Positions 33,775-42,347 of a stretch of DNA of 64,000 nt are shown here, one piece after another (within the stretch, counting starts at the first letter, position 1; the number at the start of each line of letters is the position of its first letter). The translations under genes and the position numbers were made by a program. This stretch comes from Sphingopyxis macrogoltabida. Lineage in GTDB: Bacteria > Pseudomonadota > Alphaproteobacteria > Sphingomonadales > Sphingomonadaceae. Below the pieces are notes generated by a model that was not told the DNA's origin, did not search any database, and worked only from the letters and a program-made list of their open reading frames with translations. The stretch lies in assembly GCA_003241685.1 (NCBI GenBank), contig QFPJ01000015.1, positions 1 through 64,000 of the forward strand. Direction: 5' to 3'.

Positions 33775-36612
33775 TCAGAGCTTGAAGCGGATGCCGACGC
33801 GATAGGTCCGGCCCAGCAGGTCATAGAGCGACTGGTTGGTCGCCGGTGTGGCATAGGCGCTGCCCGCCGGTCCGGGCGCCACGACGGGCGGGTCCTTGTC
33901 GAACAGATTGTTGGCGGCCAGGAAGAACTCCAGCTCGCGTTCGCCCATCTCGATGTCGAAGGATAGGGCCGCATCGACATAGAAGGCCCCCTGGATGCGG
34001 TTGTTGTCGATCGTCCGGTTGGTGACGGTCGACGCCGGACAGCCGCTCGTGCATTCGACGAAGCTGTTGTCATAGACGCCGCTGCTGACCCCGCGCCCGG
34101 TCAGGTTGAAGGTGAACGCGTCGTTCGAATAGGTCCCCTGCACGCGGTACAGCCATTTCGGCGTCCCGCCGGCCGAATTCTCTCCCACCCGGTCGGTCGG
34201 CGCATCGATGCCATTGTCGAAATAATTCTTGATGTAGCGCGTTGCCATCGCGCGCAGCGTCAGCGAACCGTCGCCCACACCCGTCCGGTAGGAGCTTTCG
34301 AAATCGATGCCCTTCGCGCGCTGCGACGCGAAGTTGAACGGGCTTTCGAACACCTGCAGATTGTTGCCGAACGAATTGGGGCCACGCACCACCGCGCTGC
34401 AGAACGCCTGCACGCCTTCCGCGCAGCGATCGACGATCGTCTGGGCCGCGACTGAACCGATCGCGCCCTTGATCTTGATGTCATAATAGTCGGCGGAGAA
34501 GGCGAAACCCGGCAGGAAACGCGGCTGCAACACGACGCCGACCCCCCATTGGTCGGCGCGTTCGGGGTCGAGCGAAGGATTGCCGCGCGTCGTTCCTGCA
34601 AACTGCACCGATGGATTGCTCGTTGCCGGGTTGACGGTGGGGTCGATCAGCACGTTGATGCGCGTCGAGCCTGCGGTGTAGAGTTCGCCCAGGTTCGGCG
34701 CGCGAATGTCGCGCGACCGCGTCGCCCGGAACCGGATGTCCGGAATGGGCTCGAACGTCACGCCGGCTTTCCACGTGGTGACATAGCCCGACGTCGAATA
34801 ATCCGTGCCGCGCACGGCGCCGTTCAGGTCGAGCCCGTCGATGACGGGAACCAGCAGCTCAAGATAGGCCTCGGTCACCTTGTACGACCCGAAACTGGGC
34901 AGGAAATTGCCGACGAACCAGCCCGACTGGAACGCCGCCGGAACTTCGCCGGACACTTTCTCGCGCCGATGTTCGCCGCCGATCGCGACCGACACCGGCC
35001 CGGCGGGCAGGTCGAACGCATCGAACGACAGGTTGGCCGCCACGACGTCCTGTTCGAACTTCTGTTCGCGGAAGGGATTTCCGAGGACATAGTCGAGGGC
35101 CGCCTGACTTGCCACATTGATCCCGAGCCGGTTGAGCGGCACGCATCCGTTGCCCGGGCTGGCCAGCGACGACCGGCAGACGATCGTGCCGGCAGGCACG
35201 CCGATCGCGTTGCCGGCCGGTGCGAAGACCGCGTCCTGCGCCAGCGCCAGCCGCGCATTGTTGGTGATGTCGCGCGCCATCTCGCGCGTGTTGCTGATGC
35301 CTTTTTGATAATAGGCATCCCACCGGGCCGTCGATCCGAACAGATCGAACACGCCGTTGGCGCCGACGACATAGCGTTGCAGCTCGCGCTTCGTGTCATT
35401 CTTGCGGATCGGCAGGTCGGCGTTCGTCGTTCCCAGCGAAAATTGGGTGACGCCGGCATTGGCGAGCTGGGTACGCAGCGGTTCCGGAATGAAGGCATTG
35501 TCCGACCGGATGGTGACATTGCCCTGGTTCAACTGCACCCCCAGCCAGCCGAGATTGTCCGATTTGGCATAGGAGGCCTGGACGAACAGGTTGAGCCCTT
35601 CCGATACCTCGAAGCTCAGCCGGCCGAAGGCGCTCTTGCGATTCTCTTCGGGGTCGAGCGACTGGAAGCCATTGACCTGCGTCGATGCCCAATCGCCGCC
35701 GATCGCCCAGGGATCGCGCACCGTCCCATAGTCGAACCGGCCAAGCGCACCGCCCTGACCGAAGGTGGTGCCGCGGAACGCGGTGTTGGTGACGATTCCG
35801 CCCCGCGTCGCCAGGCTGAGCCCGGCCCCGGATGCGACCAGCCGTTCGGGCTGACCGTTGCCGGCCGCATAGGCGGGGTTGTTGATCATGTACCAGCCGC
35901 GATTGTTCCAGTCGCGCGGCACGCCGTGCAGCCCTTCCTTGACCGCGATTTCGCCGCTGAGCAAAAGATGGCCGCGGCCGCCCGCAAAGGGCGTCCCGGC
36001 AGTCAACGTCGCGCGGTAGCTCGGCGCGTCGCCATATTTGGTGATGCCATATTCGGCCGATCCCTTGATCCCCGTATAGTCCTTGTCGAGGATGAAGTTG
36101 ACGACGCCCGATACGGCGTCCGACCCATAGGCCGCCGACGCGCCGCCCGTGACGATCTCCACGCTCTTGATCAGGCCCTGGGGAAAGGTGTTGACGTCGA
36201 CGAGACCGCCCAGCGTCGATCCCACCGACCGTTGCCCGTCCAGCAGGACCAGCGTCCGGGCCGTGCCCAGCGCGCGCAGGTTGAGCGCATTGACGCCCGC
36301 CGTGCCGGCGCTGATGTTCAGGTTCGTGCTGGCGGGCGTGTGGCTGCCGACGAGCGAGGGGATGTCGTTGACATAGTCGGCGATGTTCGCCGGGGCGGAT
36401 TTTTCAATATCCTCCGAATTGAGCACGGTCAGCGGCGTCGGCGCGCGATAGCCGTCGCGCTGGATGCGCGTTCCCGTCACGGTGATTTCAGCGGGCGCAT
36501 CGGCCGCATCGTCCGTGCTGCCGGGAACCGCATCCTGCGCCAGAGCCGGCGCGCTCCAGAGCATCGCCACCGCCAGCGCGGCGGTCGATACGATGGGCGT
36601 TGATCTCGTCAT
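33775..36612 (-). CDS. TonB-dependent receptor in the D-amino-acid module
   Basis: This 945-residue outer-membrane receptor has a clear signal peptide (ending SAPALAQ) and GGGGAAAG before its ATG. The plug includes TPLTVLNSEDIEKSAP, RTLVLLDGQRSVGSTLGG and VEIVTGGASAAYGSDAVSGV. The barrel closes with LGRTYRVGIRFKL. It is related in style to the receptor near 18-21 kb, the sphingomonad catabolic type with the GGASAAYGSDAV plug motif, but the barrels differ. Flanked on both sides by secreted D-aminoacylases, it probably imports an N-acyl-D-amino acid, a D-residue peptide or a peptidoglycan fragment. The ligand is inferred from context only. Confidence 0.92.
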   Translation of the reverse strand: MTRSTPIVSTAALAVAMLWSAPALAQDAVPGSTDDAADAPAEITVTGTRIQRDGYRAPTPLTVLNSEDIEKSAPANIADYVNDIPSLVGSHTPASTNLNISAGTAGVNALNLRALGTARTLVLLDGQRSVGSTLGGLVDVNTFPQGLIKSVEIVTGGASAAYGSDAVSGVVNFILDKDYTGIKGSAEYGITKYGDAPSYRATLTAGTPFAGGRGHLLLSGEIAVKEGLHGVPRDWNNRGWYMINNPAYAAGNGQPERLVASGAGLSLATRGGIVTNTAFRGTTFGQGGALGRFDYGTVRDPWAIGGDWASTQVNGFQSLDPEENRKSAFGRLSFEVSEGLNLFVQASYAKSDNLGWLGVQLNQGNVTIRSDNAFIPEPLRTQLANAGVTQFSLGTTNADLPIRKNDTKRELQRYVVGANGVFDLFGSTARWDAYYQKGISNTREMARDITNNARLALAQDAVFAPAGNAIGVPAGTIVCRSSLASPGNGCVPLNRLGINVASQAALDYVLGNPFREQKFEQDVVAANLSFDAFDLPAGPVSVAIGGEHRREKVSGEVPAAFQSGWFVGNFLPSFGSYKVTEAYLELLVPVIDGLDLNGAVRGTDYSTSGYVTTWKAGVTFEPIPDIRFRATRSRDIRAPNLGELYTAGSTRINVLIDPTVNPATSNPSVQFAGTTRGNPSLDPERADQWGVGVVLQPRFLPGFAFSADYYDIKIKGAIGSVAAQTIVDRCAEGVQAFCSAVVRGPNSFGNNLQVFESPFNFASQRAKGIDFESSYRTGVGDGSLTLRAMATRYIKNYFDNGIDAPTDRVGENSAGGTPKWLYRVQGTYSNDAFTFNLTGRGVSSGVYDNSFVECTSGCPASTVTNRTIDNNRIQGAFYVDAALSFDIEMGERELEFFLAANNLFDKDPPVVAPGPAGSAYATPATNQSLYDLLGRTYRVGIRFKL

Positions 36613-36699
36613 GACTTTCCCCTTTTTTGCGTATTATCTGTTTGAAGGATGCCTTCCAGACCCGCCTGTCCGACCGGCGGCCCCCTCCCCATTCCTTGA

Positions 36700-38334
36700 T
36701 TATTGGCAGCCTGTTCCGGCAGGCTTTCGGGGCAGCGGACGACCGCCTGCACGCCCCGTCGGTTCCCCATCGTCGATCGCCAGCGATCCGTTCACGACGA
36801 CGAACCGCATGCCCGTCGAAAACAGCGTCGGCTGTGCGTAATCGGCGCGCGGCGCGAAGGTCGCCGGATCGAACGCGATCACGTCGGCAAAGGCCCCGGC
36901 CTTCAGTTCGCCGCGTCCGCTCAGCCCGAACAGGCGCGCCGGCGCCGCCGTGCTCTGCCTGATGAACGTGCCAAGGTCGATGACCGCCTTGTCCTGGACA
37001 TAGGTCGCATATTTGCGCGCGAAGGACGCATAATAGCGGGGATGCCCGCGCGACGCGTCCGAACTGGTCACCACCCACGGCCGCTTCATGAACGCGGCAA
37101 TATCGGCTTCGCTCTGATTGAAGGACGCGACGCCCGCCTCGCGCTGCTTCAGGATCAGGATCGCGGCATCGACGGGATCGATCGACCGCTCCTTCGCAAT
37201 CTGTTCGAGCGTCTTGCCTTCGAAGCCGGCCGGGCCGGAGGTGATCAGCAGCGATGCCGGACCACCGCGGCGGCGCAGGTTCTCGGCGATCTCGGGCCGC
37301 ATCCGGGCCATCGTCGCGCTGTCATCGAGCCGCGGCAGCATCGCGGCGCGGCCGCCGTCCTGCGCCCAGCGCGGCAGCAGCGCCGCCGACAGTCCGGTGC
37401 CGGATGCGGACCAGGGATATTGGTCGGCATGAACGACCTGCCCCGCCTTCTGCGCCTCCTCGATCTGCGCGATGATCGCCGGCGCCTGTCCATGAACGTC
37501 GACGCCCAGCGCCTTGATGTGCGCGATGTGAACCGGAATGGCCGCGTCGCGCCCGACCGACAGAGCTTCCTCGACGGCGCCCTTCAACCCGATCGTATAG
37601 CTCGACTCGTCGCGGATATGGCTGTCGTAAATGCCGCCGCGCGCGGCGGCGACCTTTGCCAGCGTGACGACTTCGTCCCGTTTGGCAAAGCTTTGCGGGG
37701 CGTAGAACAGCCCGGTCGAAAGACCCAGAGCGCCTTCGCACATCGCCTTGTCCACCAGGCCGCTCATCTGCTCCATTTCGGCCGGCGTCGGTGCCCGGTC
37801 TGCCGCTCCGATCACCTTCATGCGAACGGCGGCCAGACCGACATAGCTCGCGAAATTGATACCGAAATCGCGCGACGTCTGCTCCAGGCCCGCGACACCT
37901 TCCCCGCCTTCGCTCGCATCGGAAATGCCGAACGTGCGCGCGATCCCGGGATCGCCGCCGCCATCGACGCCGATGAACGCGGTCGTCACGCCCTGCGTGA
38001 GAAAGGGCAGGATCAGGCGCGTGGCCGGGTCCGTGGATGCCAGCGCCTCATTGATGTGCGCGTGCGGATCGATGAAGCCGGGCGCGACGATCAGGCCCGT
38101 GGCATCGATCGTCCTGCCCCCGGTTTCCGGTGCCTTTGGTCCGACATAGATGATCCGGTCGCCGCGAATGGCGACATCGCCGCGAAAGGGCGCCGCATCG
38201 CCGGTATAAATGGTCCCGCCGCGGATCAGGAGGTCGGCCCCGCCCTGCGGTTCGGCCGCACCCTGCGATGCCGCCGGATGGGACGCTGCCAGAAACGCGG
38301 CCGTTGCCGTCGTGAACTTGATGTACCGGATCAT
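36700..38334 (-). CDS. Exported N-acyl-D-amino-acid deacylase, second copy
   Basis: This 544-residue amidohydrolase is paralogous to the deacylase on the other side of the receptor. A signal peptide (TTATAAFLAASHPAASQ) is present. Metal-binding motifs are DPHAHINEAL, SHIRDESSYT and AHIKALGVD. The active-site Asp region reads NQSEADIAAFM and the C-terminal HPRYYASFARKY matches its partner. The two differ enough, for example in the start of the lid region and in SYTIGLKGAVEEA against NYDVGVVAAVDEV, to suggest different acyl or side-chain preferences. It lies 30 bp after dgcA. D-glutamate, D-aspartate or neutral D-amino-acid derivatives are all possible. Confidence 0.88.
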   Translation of the reverse strand: MIRYIKFTTATAAFLAASHPAASQGAAEPQGGADLLIRGGTIYTGDAAPFRGDVAIRGDRIIYVGPKAPETGGRTIDATGLIVAPGFIDPHAHINEALASTDPATRLILPFLTQGVTTAFIGVDGGGDPGIARTFGISDASEGGEGVAGLEQTSRDFGINFASYVGLAAVRMKVIGAADRAPTPAEMEQMSGLVDKAMCEGALGLSTGLFYAPQSFAKRDEVVTLAKVAAARGGIYDSHIRDESSYTIGLKGAVEEALSVGRDAAIPVHIAHIKALGVDVHGQAPAIIAQIEEAQKAGQVVHADQYPWSASGTGLSAALLPRWAQDGGRAAMLPRLDDSATMARMRPEIAENLRRRGGPASLLITSGPAGFEGKTLEQIAKERSIDPVDAAILILKQREAGVASFNQSEADIAAFMKRPWVVTSSDASRGHPRYYASFARKYATYVQDKAVIDLGTFIRQSTAAPARLFGLSGRGELKAGAFADVIAFDPATFAPRADYAQPTLFSTGMRFVVVNGSLAIDDGEPTGRAGGRPLPRKPAGTGCQ

Positions 38335-38364
38335 TGCGACACCCCTTTTGTTTTCGCCAATATG

Positions 38365-39354
38365 CTATGTTGTTCCCCAGAAGCCCGCGACGGGCGGCGT
38401 CAGCACGCCGTCGACGCCCTGCACGCCGCCCGCGCGATCGCTGGCCAGCCACAACGGCCCGTCAAGATCGACGAAGGACGACCGCGCCGCGATGATCAGC
38501 GCGGGCGCGATCGAGAGAGAGGAGGAAATCATGCTGCCGGTCATCACGCCCAGCCCGGCGGCGGCCGCGGCATCGGCAAGCGCCAGCGCGCCGGTCAACC
38601 CGCCCGTCTTGTCGAGTTTGATGTTGATGACCTGATATTTGCCGGCGAGCGCGCCCACGTCACCGGCAACATGCGCCGATTCATCGGCCGCGATGGGGAT
38701 GATCGGATCGAACCCTTCCAGCGCGTGATCCTCTTCGGTCGGCAGCGGCTGTTCGAGCAGGTCGATGCGAAGCTCGGCGAGCAGCGGCTGGAGCCGTTCG
38801 ACCTCCGCGATGGTCCAGCTTTCATTGGGATCGACGATGATGCGCGGGTTCGGCGCAGCGTCGCGAACGGCCCGGATCTGCGCTTCGGGGTCGGTGCGAT
38901 CGACCTTGATCTTGATCAGCGGAACCTGGGCCAGAGCCTTGGCGGAGGCGGACATCGCCGGCAGCGTGTCGAGACTGACCGTCATCGCCGTCGGTGTCGG
39001 GACCGTCGCGGGCTGGCCGAGCCGGTCGGTGACGCTGCGCCCCGTCAACCGGGTTTCCAGGTCCCACAGCGCACAGTCGACGGCATTGCGCGCCGCGCCG
39101 GCGGGCATGATGGCGAGCAGATCGTCACGCGTCGCGCCGTCGGCGATCGCATCGTGCGCTTTGGCGATTTGGGCGAGCGCACCGGCAATCGTCTCGCCAT
39201 AACGGGGATAGGGCACGGCTTCCCCGCGCCCGGTGGCGCCGTCGGCAGCGATCTCGACCGTGACCACGTCGGCCACCGTCTTTACCCCGCGCGAGATCCG
39301 GAAGGGGTGAGCTAGAGGGAAAGCGTCGCTTTGCGCGACGACGGTTCGAAGCAT
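38365..39354 (-). CDS. dgcA: Enolase-superfamily N-acetyl-D-glutamate racemase / dipeptide epimerase
   Basis: This 329-residue enzyme has the muconate-lactonizing-enzyme fold. Catalytic lysines are in LIKIKVDR (Lys148, Lys150), metal ligands are Asp175 (VDPNES), Glu201 (LEQPLP) and Asp224 (AADES), and the opposite lysine is in NIKLDKTGG. This is the signature of L-Ala-D/L-Glu epimerases and of DgcA, which racemises N-acetyl-D-glutamate. Because the preceding gene, overlapping by 43 bp, is a DUF1611 protein like DgcN, I favour DgcA. The start is the ATG inside the end of dgcN; a longer open frame there is not used by the family. Dipeptide epimerase remains an alternative. Confidence 0.85.
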   Translation of the reverse strand: MLRTVVAQSDAFPLAHPFRISRGVKTVADVVTVEIAADGATGRGEAVPYPRYGETIAGALAQIAKAHDAIADGATRDDLLAIMPAGAARNAVDCALWDLETRLTGRSVTDRLGQPATVPTPTAMTVSLDTLPAMSASAKALAQVPLIKIKVDRTDPEAQIRAVRDAAPNPRIIVDPNESWTIAEVERLQPLLAELRIDLLEQPLPTEEDHALEGFDPIIPIAADESAHVAGDVGALAGKYQVINIKLDKTGGLTGALALADAAAAAGLGVMTGSMISSSLSIAPALIIAARSSFVDLDGPLWLASDRAGGVQGVDGVLTPPVAGFWGTT

Positions 39355-40349
39355 GTATTGATCCAGTCGATGATGGGGTCCACTCCGTGGGCAAAGGGGT
39401 CGGTGCAAGGCAGCCCGAGCGCGTCGGACGTCTCCGCGCAGATCCGGTCCGCTTCGGCAGGGGAAAGCTTCGACGTGTTGAGCGCGACCCCCACTGCCTG
39501 AACCGATGGGCTGGTCAGCCGCGCGGTCTGAAGATTGGCGTCCAGAGTTTCGCGAAGACCCGGCATCGAATAGTGCGGAAGACCGCGCATATGCGGGCGC
39601 ACCGGGTCGTGACACAATAGCAGGGCATCGGGCTGCGCGCCGTGCAGCAGCCCCGTGGACACGCCCGCGAACGACGGGTGGAACAGCGATCCCTGCCCTT
39701 CGATCAGGTCCCAGCCGTCATCGTCACGGGCCGGCGAAATCTGTTCGATCGCCCCCGAAATGAAATCCGCGATCACGGCATCGAGCGGCACGCCGCTGCC
39801 CGCGATCAGAATTCCCGTCTGACCCGTTGCGCGAAAATCGGCCTGCATACCGCGCGCCCGCATGCCGCGTTCCAGGCACAGCGTGGCATACATCTTGCCG
39901 ACCGAACAATCGGTCCCGACCGTCAGCAGACGCCGGCCCGCGCGCGGCTTCCCATTACCGACCGGAATGTCCGGACGCGGGTCGCGCACATCGTGCAACT
40001 GGCGGCCGTGCCGCGCCGCGGCCGCCACCAGCGCGGGTTCGTCGCGCAATCGGTTGTGCAGGCCCGATGCGATGTTCAGCCCCGCCTCGATGGCCGCCAG
40101 CGCATCGCGCACCAGCTCGTCGCCCAGCTTGCCGCCGGCGTTGGCGATGCCCAGAACCAGCGTCCTGGCCCCGGCGGCGACGGCCTGGGCAAAGTCCATG
40201 CGCGGCAGGTCGAGCGTCAGCTCGCAGTCGTCGTGCCGAAATTCGCCGACGCATTCGTCCGGCCGGAACACCGCAAGACCACGCGAGGTCTTGATACCGA
40301 CGTCGTCATTCACATGGCCGAGGTAGAGAAGATAGGGACTGGCGATCAT
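39312..40349 (-). CDS. dgcN: DUF1611 protein, D-glutamate N-acetyltransferase DgcN-like
   Basis: This 345-residue protein belongs to DUF1611. It has a Rossmann-like N-terminal domain (LVLGIANAGGKLGDELV) and a C-terminal P-loop domain whose Walker A variant GTDCSVGK lies at 145-152, then WDLIEGQGSLFHPSFAGVS. DgcN proteins N-acetylate D-glutamate so that DgcA can racemise it, a route described in marine proteobacteria. The long overlap with dgcA and the surrounding deacylases and symporter support that reading. It is the first gene of the minus-strand module. The family is certain; the acetyltransferase reaction is by analogy. Confidence 0.85.
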   Translation of the reverse strand: MIASPYLLYLGHVNDDVGIKTSRGLAVFRPDECVGEFRHDDCELTLDLPRMDFAQAVAAGARTLVLGIANAGGKLGDELVRDALAAIEAGLNIASGLHNRLRDEPALVAAAARHGRQLHDVRDPRPDIPVGNGKPRAGRRLLTVGTDCSVGKMYATLCLERGMRARGMQADFRATGQTGILIAGSGVPLDAVIADFISGAIEQISPARDDDGWDLIEGQGSLFHPSFAGVSTGLLHGAQPDALLLCHDPVRPHMRGLPHYSMPGLRETLDANLQTARLTSPSVQAVGVALNTSKLSPAEADRICAETSDALGLPCTDPFAHGVDPIIDWINTCFEPSSRKATLSL

Positions 40350-40400
40350 AGATGCCTCTCAAATGGGACATCTCATCATGACGAAAGTTTCGGATCGATA

Positions 40401-40414
40401 CGTCTTCAAAGACG
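40401..40414. promoter_or_regulatory. Perfect palindrome upstream of dgcN
   Basis: CGTCTTCAAAGACG consists of two perfect 6-bp arms, CGTCTT and AAGACG, around a CA centre, about 50 bp upstream of the first gene of the D-amino-acid module. Position and symmetry fit an operator for that unit. No known consensus was matched, so the regulator, perhaps the LysR protein in the module, is a guess. Confidence 0.35.
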
Positions 40415-40518
40415 GCGCCAAGTCATAACCCAAAGCTATAGGCGCGGTCCGGTGTCGCCTCCGTGTCCGCAGCGCGCCGGCCTGGCCTGCGGAGGATCAC
40501 GAAAACAGGGGGGCGTCT

Positions 40519-40720
40519 TCAGCGTCCCAGAAAATGCTGCTTTGTCGCCGCCAGCAGCGGGCTCGATCCGTCCGGCATATGATCATAGTTGATCGCCCAG
40601 ATGATCGCCCCGCCCAGCCGGCGGTTTCGCACATAGCGCGCCTTTGCCGCGATCGATTCGGAATTTTCGAACGACAGGAAGCCGGCTGCCGGCCCCCGGC
40701 CGGCCGGGTCAGGCCGCCGG
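40519..40720 (-). pseudogene. Relic of a GH18 (chitinase-like) glycosidase, C-terminus only
   Basis: In this otherwise gene-free stretch the minus strand encodes FLSFENSESIAAKARYVRNR, then RLGGAIIWAINYDHMPDGSS and a stop after FLGR. This is the end of a family 18 glycosidase: the E-S-I-x-x-K-A-R-Y-V helix followed by the L-G-G-x-x-x-W-x-I-N-Y-D strand. Nothing of the catalytic DxxDxDxE half remains. Reading upstream, the frame meets a stop inside the spacer near 40726, next to the end of the aldehyde dehydrogenase gene. So most of the gene has been deleted or replaced. The rest of the 381-bp interval holds the palindrome upstream of dgcN and nothing else I recognise. Confidence 0.7.
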
Positions 40721-40730
40721 GTTCAACGCG

Positions 40731-42185
40731 CTATTTCTTGAGTTCGCGTGCCAGTGTCTTGGCGGTCGCCTTGCCATAGGGCGGCTTGAAACCCGCGAGC
40801 CCCGCGACATCGAATTTCGGTTGGCGATAGACGGCGCGCGCGTGGCTGAAGGTGCGGAATCCGTCGACCCCGTGATAATTGCCCATCCCCGACGGACCGA
40901 CGCCGCCGAAGGGCAGATCCTCCATCGCATTGTGGAACAGGACGTCGTTGACCGTGACGCCGCCCGAGATCGTGCGCGTCAGCACGCGGTCTTCCTCGCT
41001 CTTGTCCTGTCCGAAATAATAAAGGCCGAGCGGGCGGTCGCGGCCGTTCACATAATCGATCGCCTCGTCGATCGTCCGGTAGGTCCTGACCGGCAGCACG
41101 GGGCCGAAGATTTCCTCCTGCATCACCTTCATGTCGTCGGTCGGGTTGCGGACGATGTGGAGCGGCATCTTGTGCCCGTTGGCGCTCGCGAAATCCTCAT
41201 TCCCCGGATTGACCTCGATCACCTCGGCGCCCTTGTCGCGCGCGTCGGCCAGATAGGATTGCAGGCGGTCGTAATTGCGGCCGTTCACGACCGACGTGTA
41301 ATCGTCGTTGGCCAGCAGCGCCGGATAAAGGGCGGTCGCGCCCCGGACGACGCTGTCGATCACCGCGTCTTCCTGATCATCGGGAACCAGCAGATAGTCG
41401 GGCGCAAGGCAGATTTGCCCGGCGTTCATCATCTTGCCGAGCGCGACGCGCTGGCCGACCAGTTCCTTGTTCGCGCTGCGCCCGACGAAGGTCGGCGATT
41501 TGCCGCCCAACTCCAGCGTCACGGGGACCAGATTGTCGGCCGCCGCGCGCATGATATGCTTTCCGACGCTGGTCGCGCCGGTAAAGATCAGATGGTCGAA
41601 GGCGAGCTTCGAAAAAGCGATGCCGACATCGGCGTCGCCGGTGAACACCGCCATTTCGCTTTCGTCGAAATAGTCGGGCACCAGCCGCGCCATCAGCGCC
41701 GAGACATGTTCGGTGAATTCGGACGGCTTCACCATCGCGCGGTTGCCCGCCGCCAATATCCCCGCCATCGGCACGAAGACCATGCCGATCGGAAAGTTCC
41801 AGGGCGCCACGACGCCGACGACGCCCTTCGGCTGATACACCACCTCCGCCTTCGCGCCGAGCAGGCCGAGCGGAAAGGTCGGTTTGCGCTTCTCGCCTTT
41901 CGCCCAGCCCGCCATATGCTTTCTGGCATGCTTCAGGGCGCTGACCGACGGCATGATGTCGGTCATCAGCGTCTGTTCGCGGCTGCGGTGCCCGAAATCC
42001 TCGCTCACCGCCTTCGCGAATTCTTCGGCATTGTCGACCAGCAGCGCGATCGCGCGGTCGATGCGGTCGGACCGGACGGCGAGAGATTCGGGCATGGCGG
42101 CCGTAAAGCTCGCCTTCTGCGCCGCGAGCACGTCGTGCATGCGCGCGGTTTCTCCGGCGATATCCTGTTTGATCGCGGTGGCCAT
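40731..42185 (-). CDS. calB: Coniferyl-aldehyde-type aldehyde dehydrogenase
   Basis: This 484-residue NAD(P)-dependent dehydrogenase oxidises an aldehyde to the acid. The oxyanion Asn region VVGVVAPWNFPIGMV, the general base in VTLELGGKSP and the nucleophile in MNAGQICLAPDYLLV place it in the short-C-terminus group that contains CalB coniferyl aldehyde dehydrogenases. The start MATAIKQD has GGGAG upstream; 35 further open codons lack support. The terminus GKATAKTLARELKK also suits that group. Aromatic aldehydes from lignin monomers would fit the catabolic genes in the window, but aliphatic aldehydes are also accepted by this group. It lies beside the GH18 relic and has no operon partner. Confidence 0.85.
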   Translation of the reverse strand: MATAIKQDIAGETARMHDVLAAQKASFTAAMPESLAVRSDRIDRAIALLVDNAEEFAKAVSEDFGHRSREQTLMTDIMPSVSALKHARKHMAGWAKGEKRKPTFPLGLLGAKAEVVYQPKGVVGVVAPWNFPIGMVFVPMAGILAAGNRAMVKPSEFTEHVSALMARLVPDYFDESEMAVFTGDADVGIAFSKLAFDHLIFTGATSVGKHIMRAAADNLVPVTLELGGKSPTFVGRSANKELVGQRVALGKMMNAGQICLAPDYLLVPDDQEDAVIDSVVRGATALYPALLANDDYTSVVNGRNYDRLQSYLADARDKGAEVIEVNPGNEDFASANGHKMPLHIVRNPTDDMKVMQEEIFGPVLPVRTYRTIDEAIDYVNGRDRPLGLYYFGQDKSEEDRVLTRTISGGVTVNDVLFHNAMEDLPFGGVGPSGMGNYHGVDGFRTFSHARAVYRQPKFDVAGLAGFKPPYGKATAKTLARELKK

Positions 42186-42347
42186 GACCCGTCTCCCTGA
42201 TTGAATTTGCGCGCGGTGTTTGATCACGCCGCGCAGCGGGTTGCAAGATGAAACCTGCCGTCCCATCTTTCCCCCACCCCTTTCGCGCATGCAGCAAAGG
42301 CGCTAAGCGACCCGCCGACGTATCTTTCCCTTACGGAGTCTCTCGAT

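Noticed and set aside
36703..39315. An 870-codon plus-strand open frame across the deacylase and dgcA genes.
   Set aside because: It spans two well-supported genes on the other strand and has no recognisable domain; it is a composition artefact.
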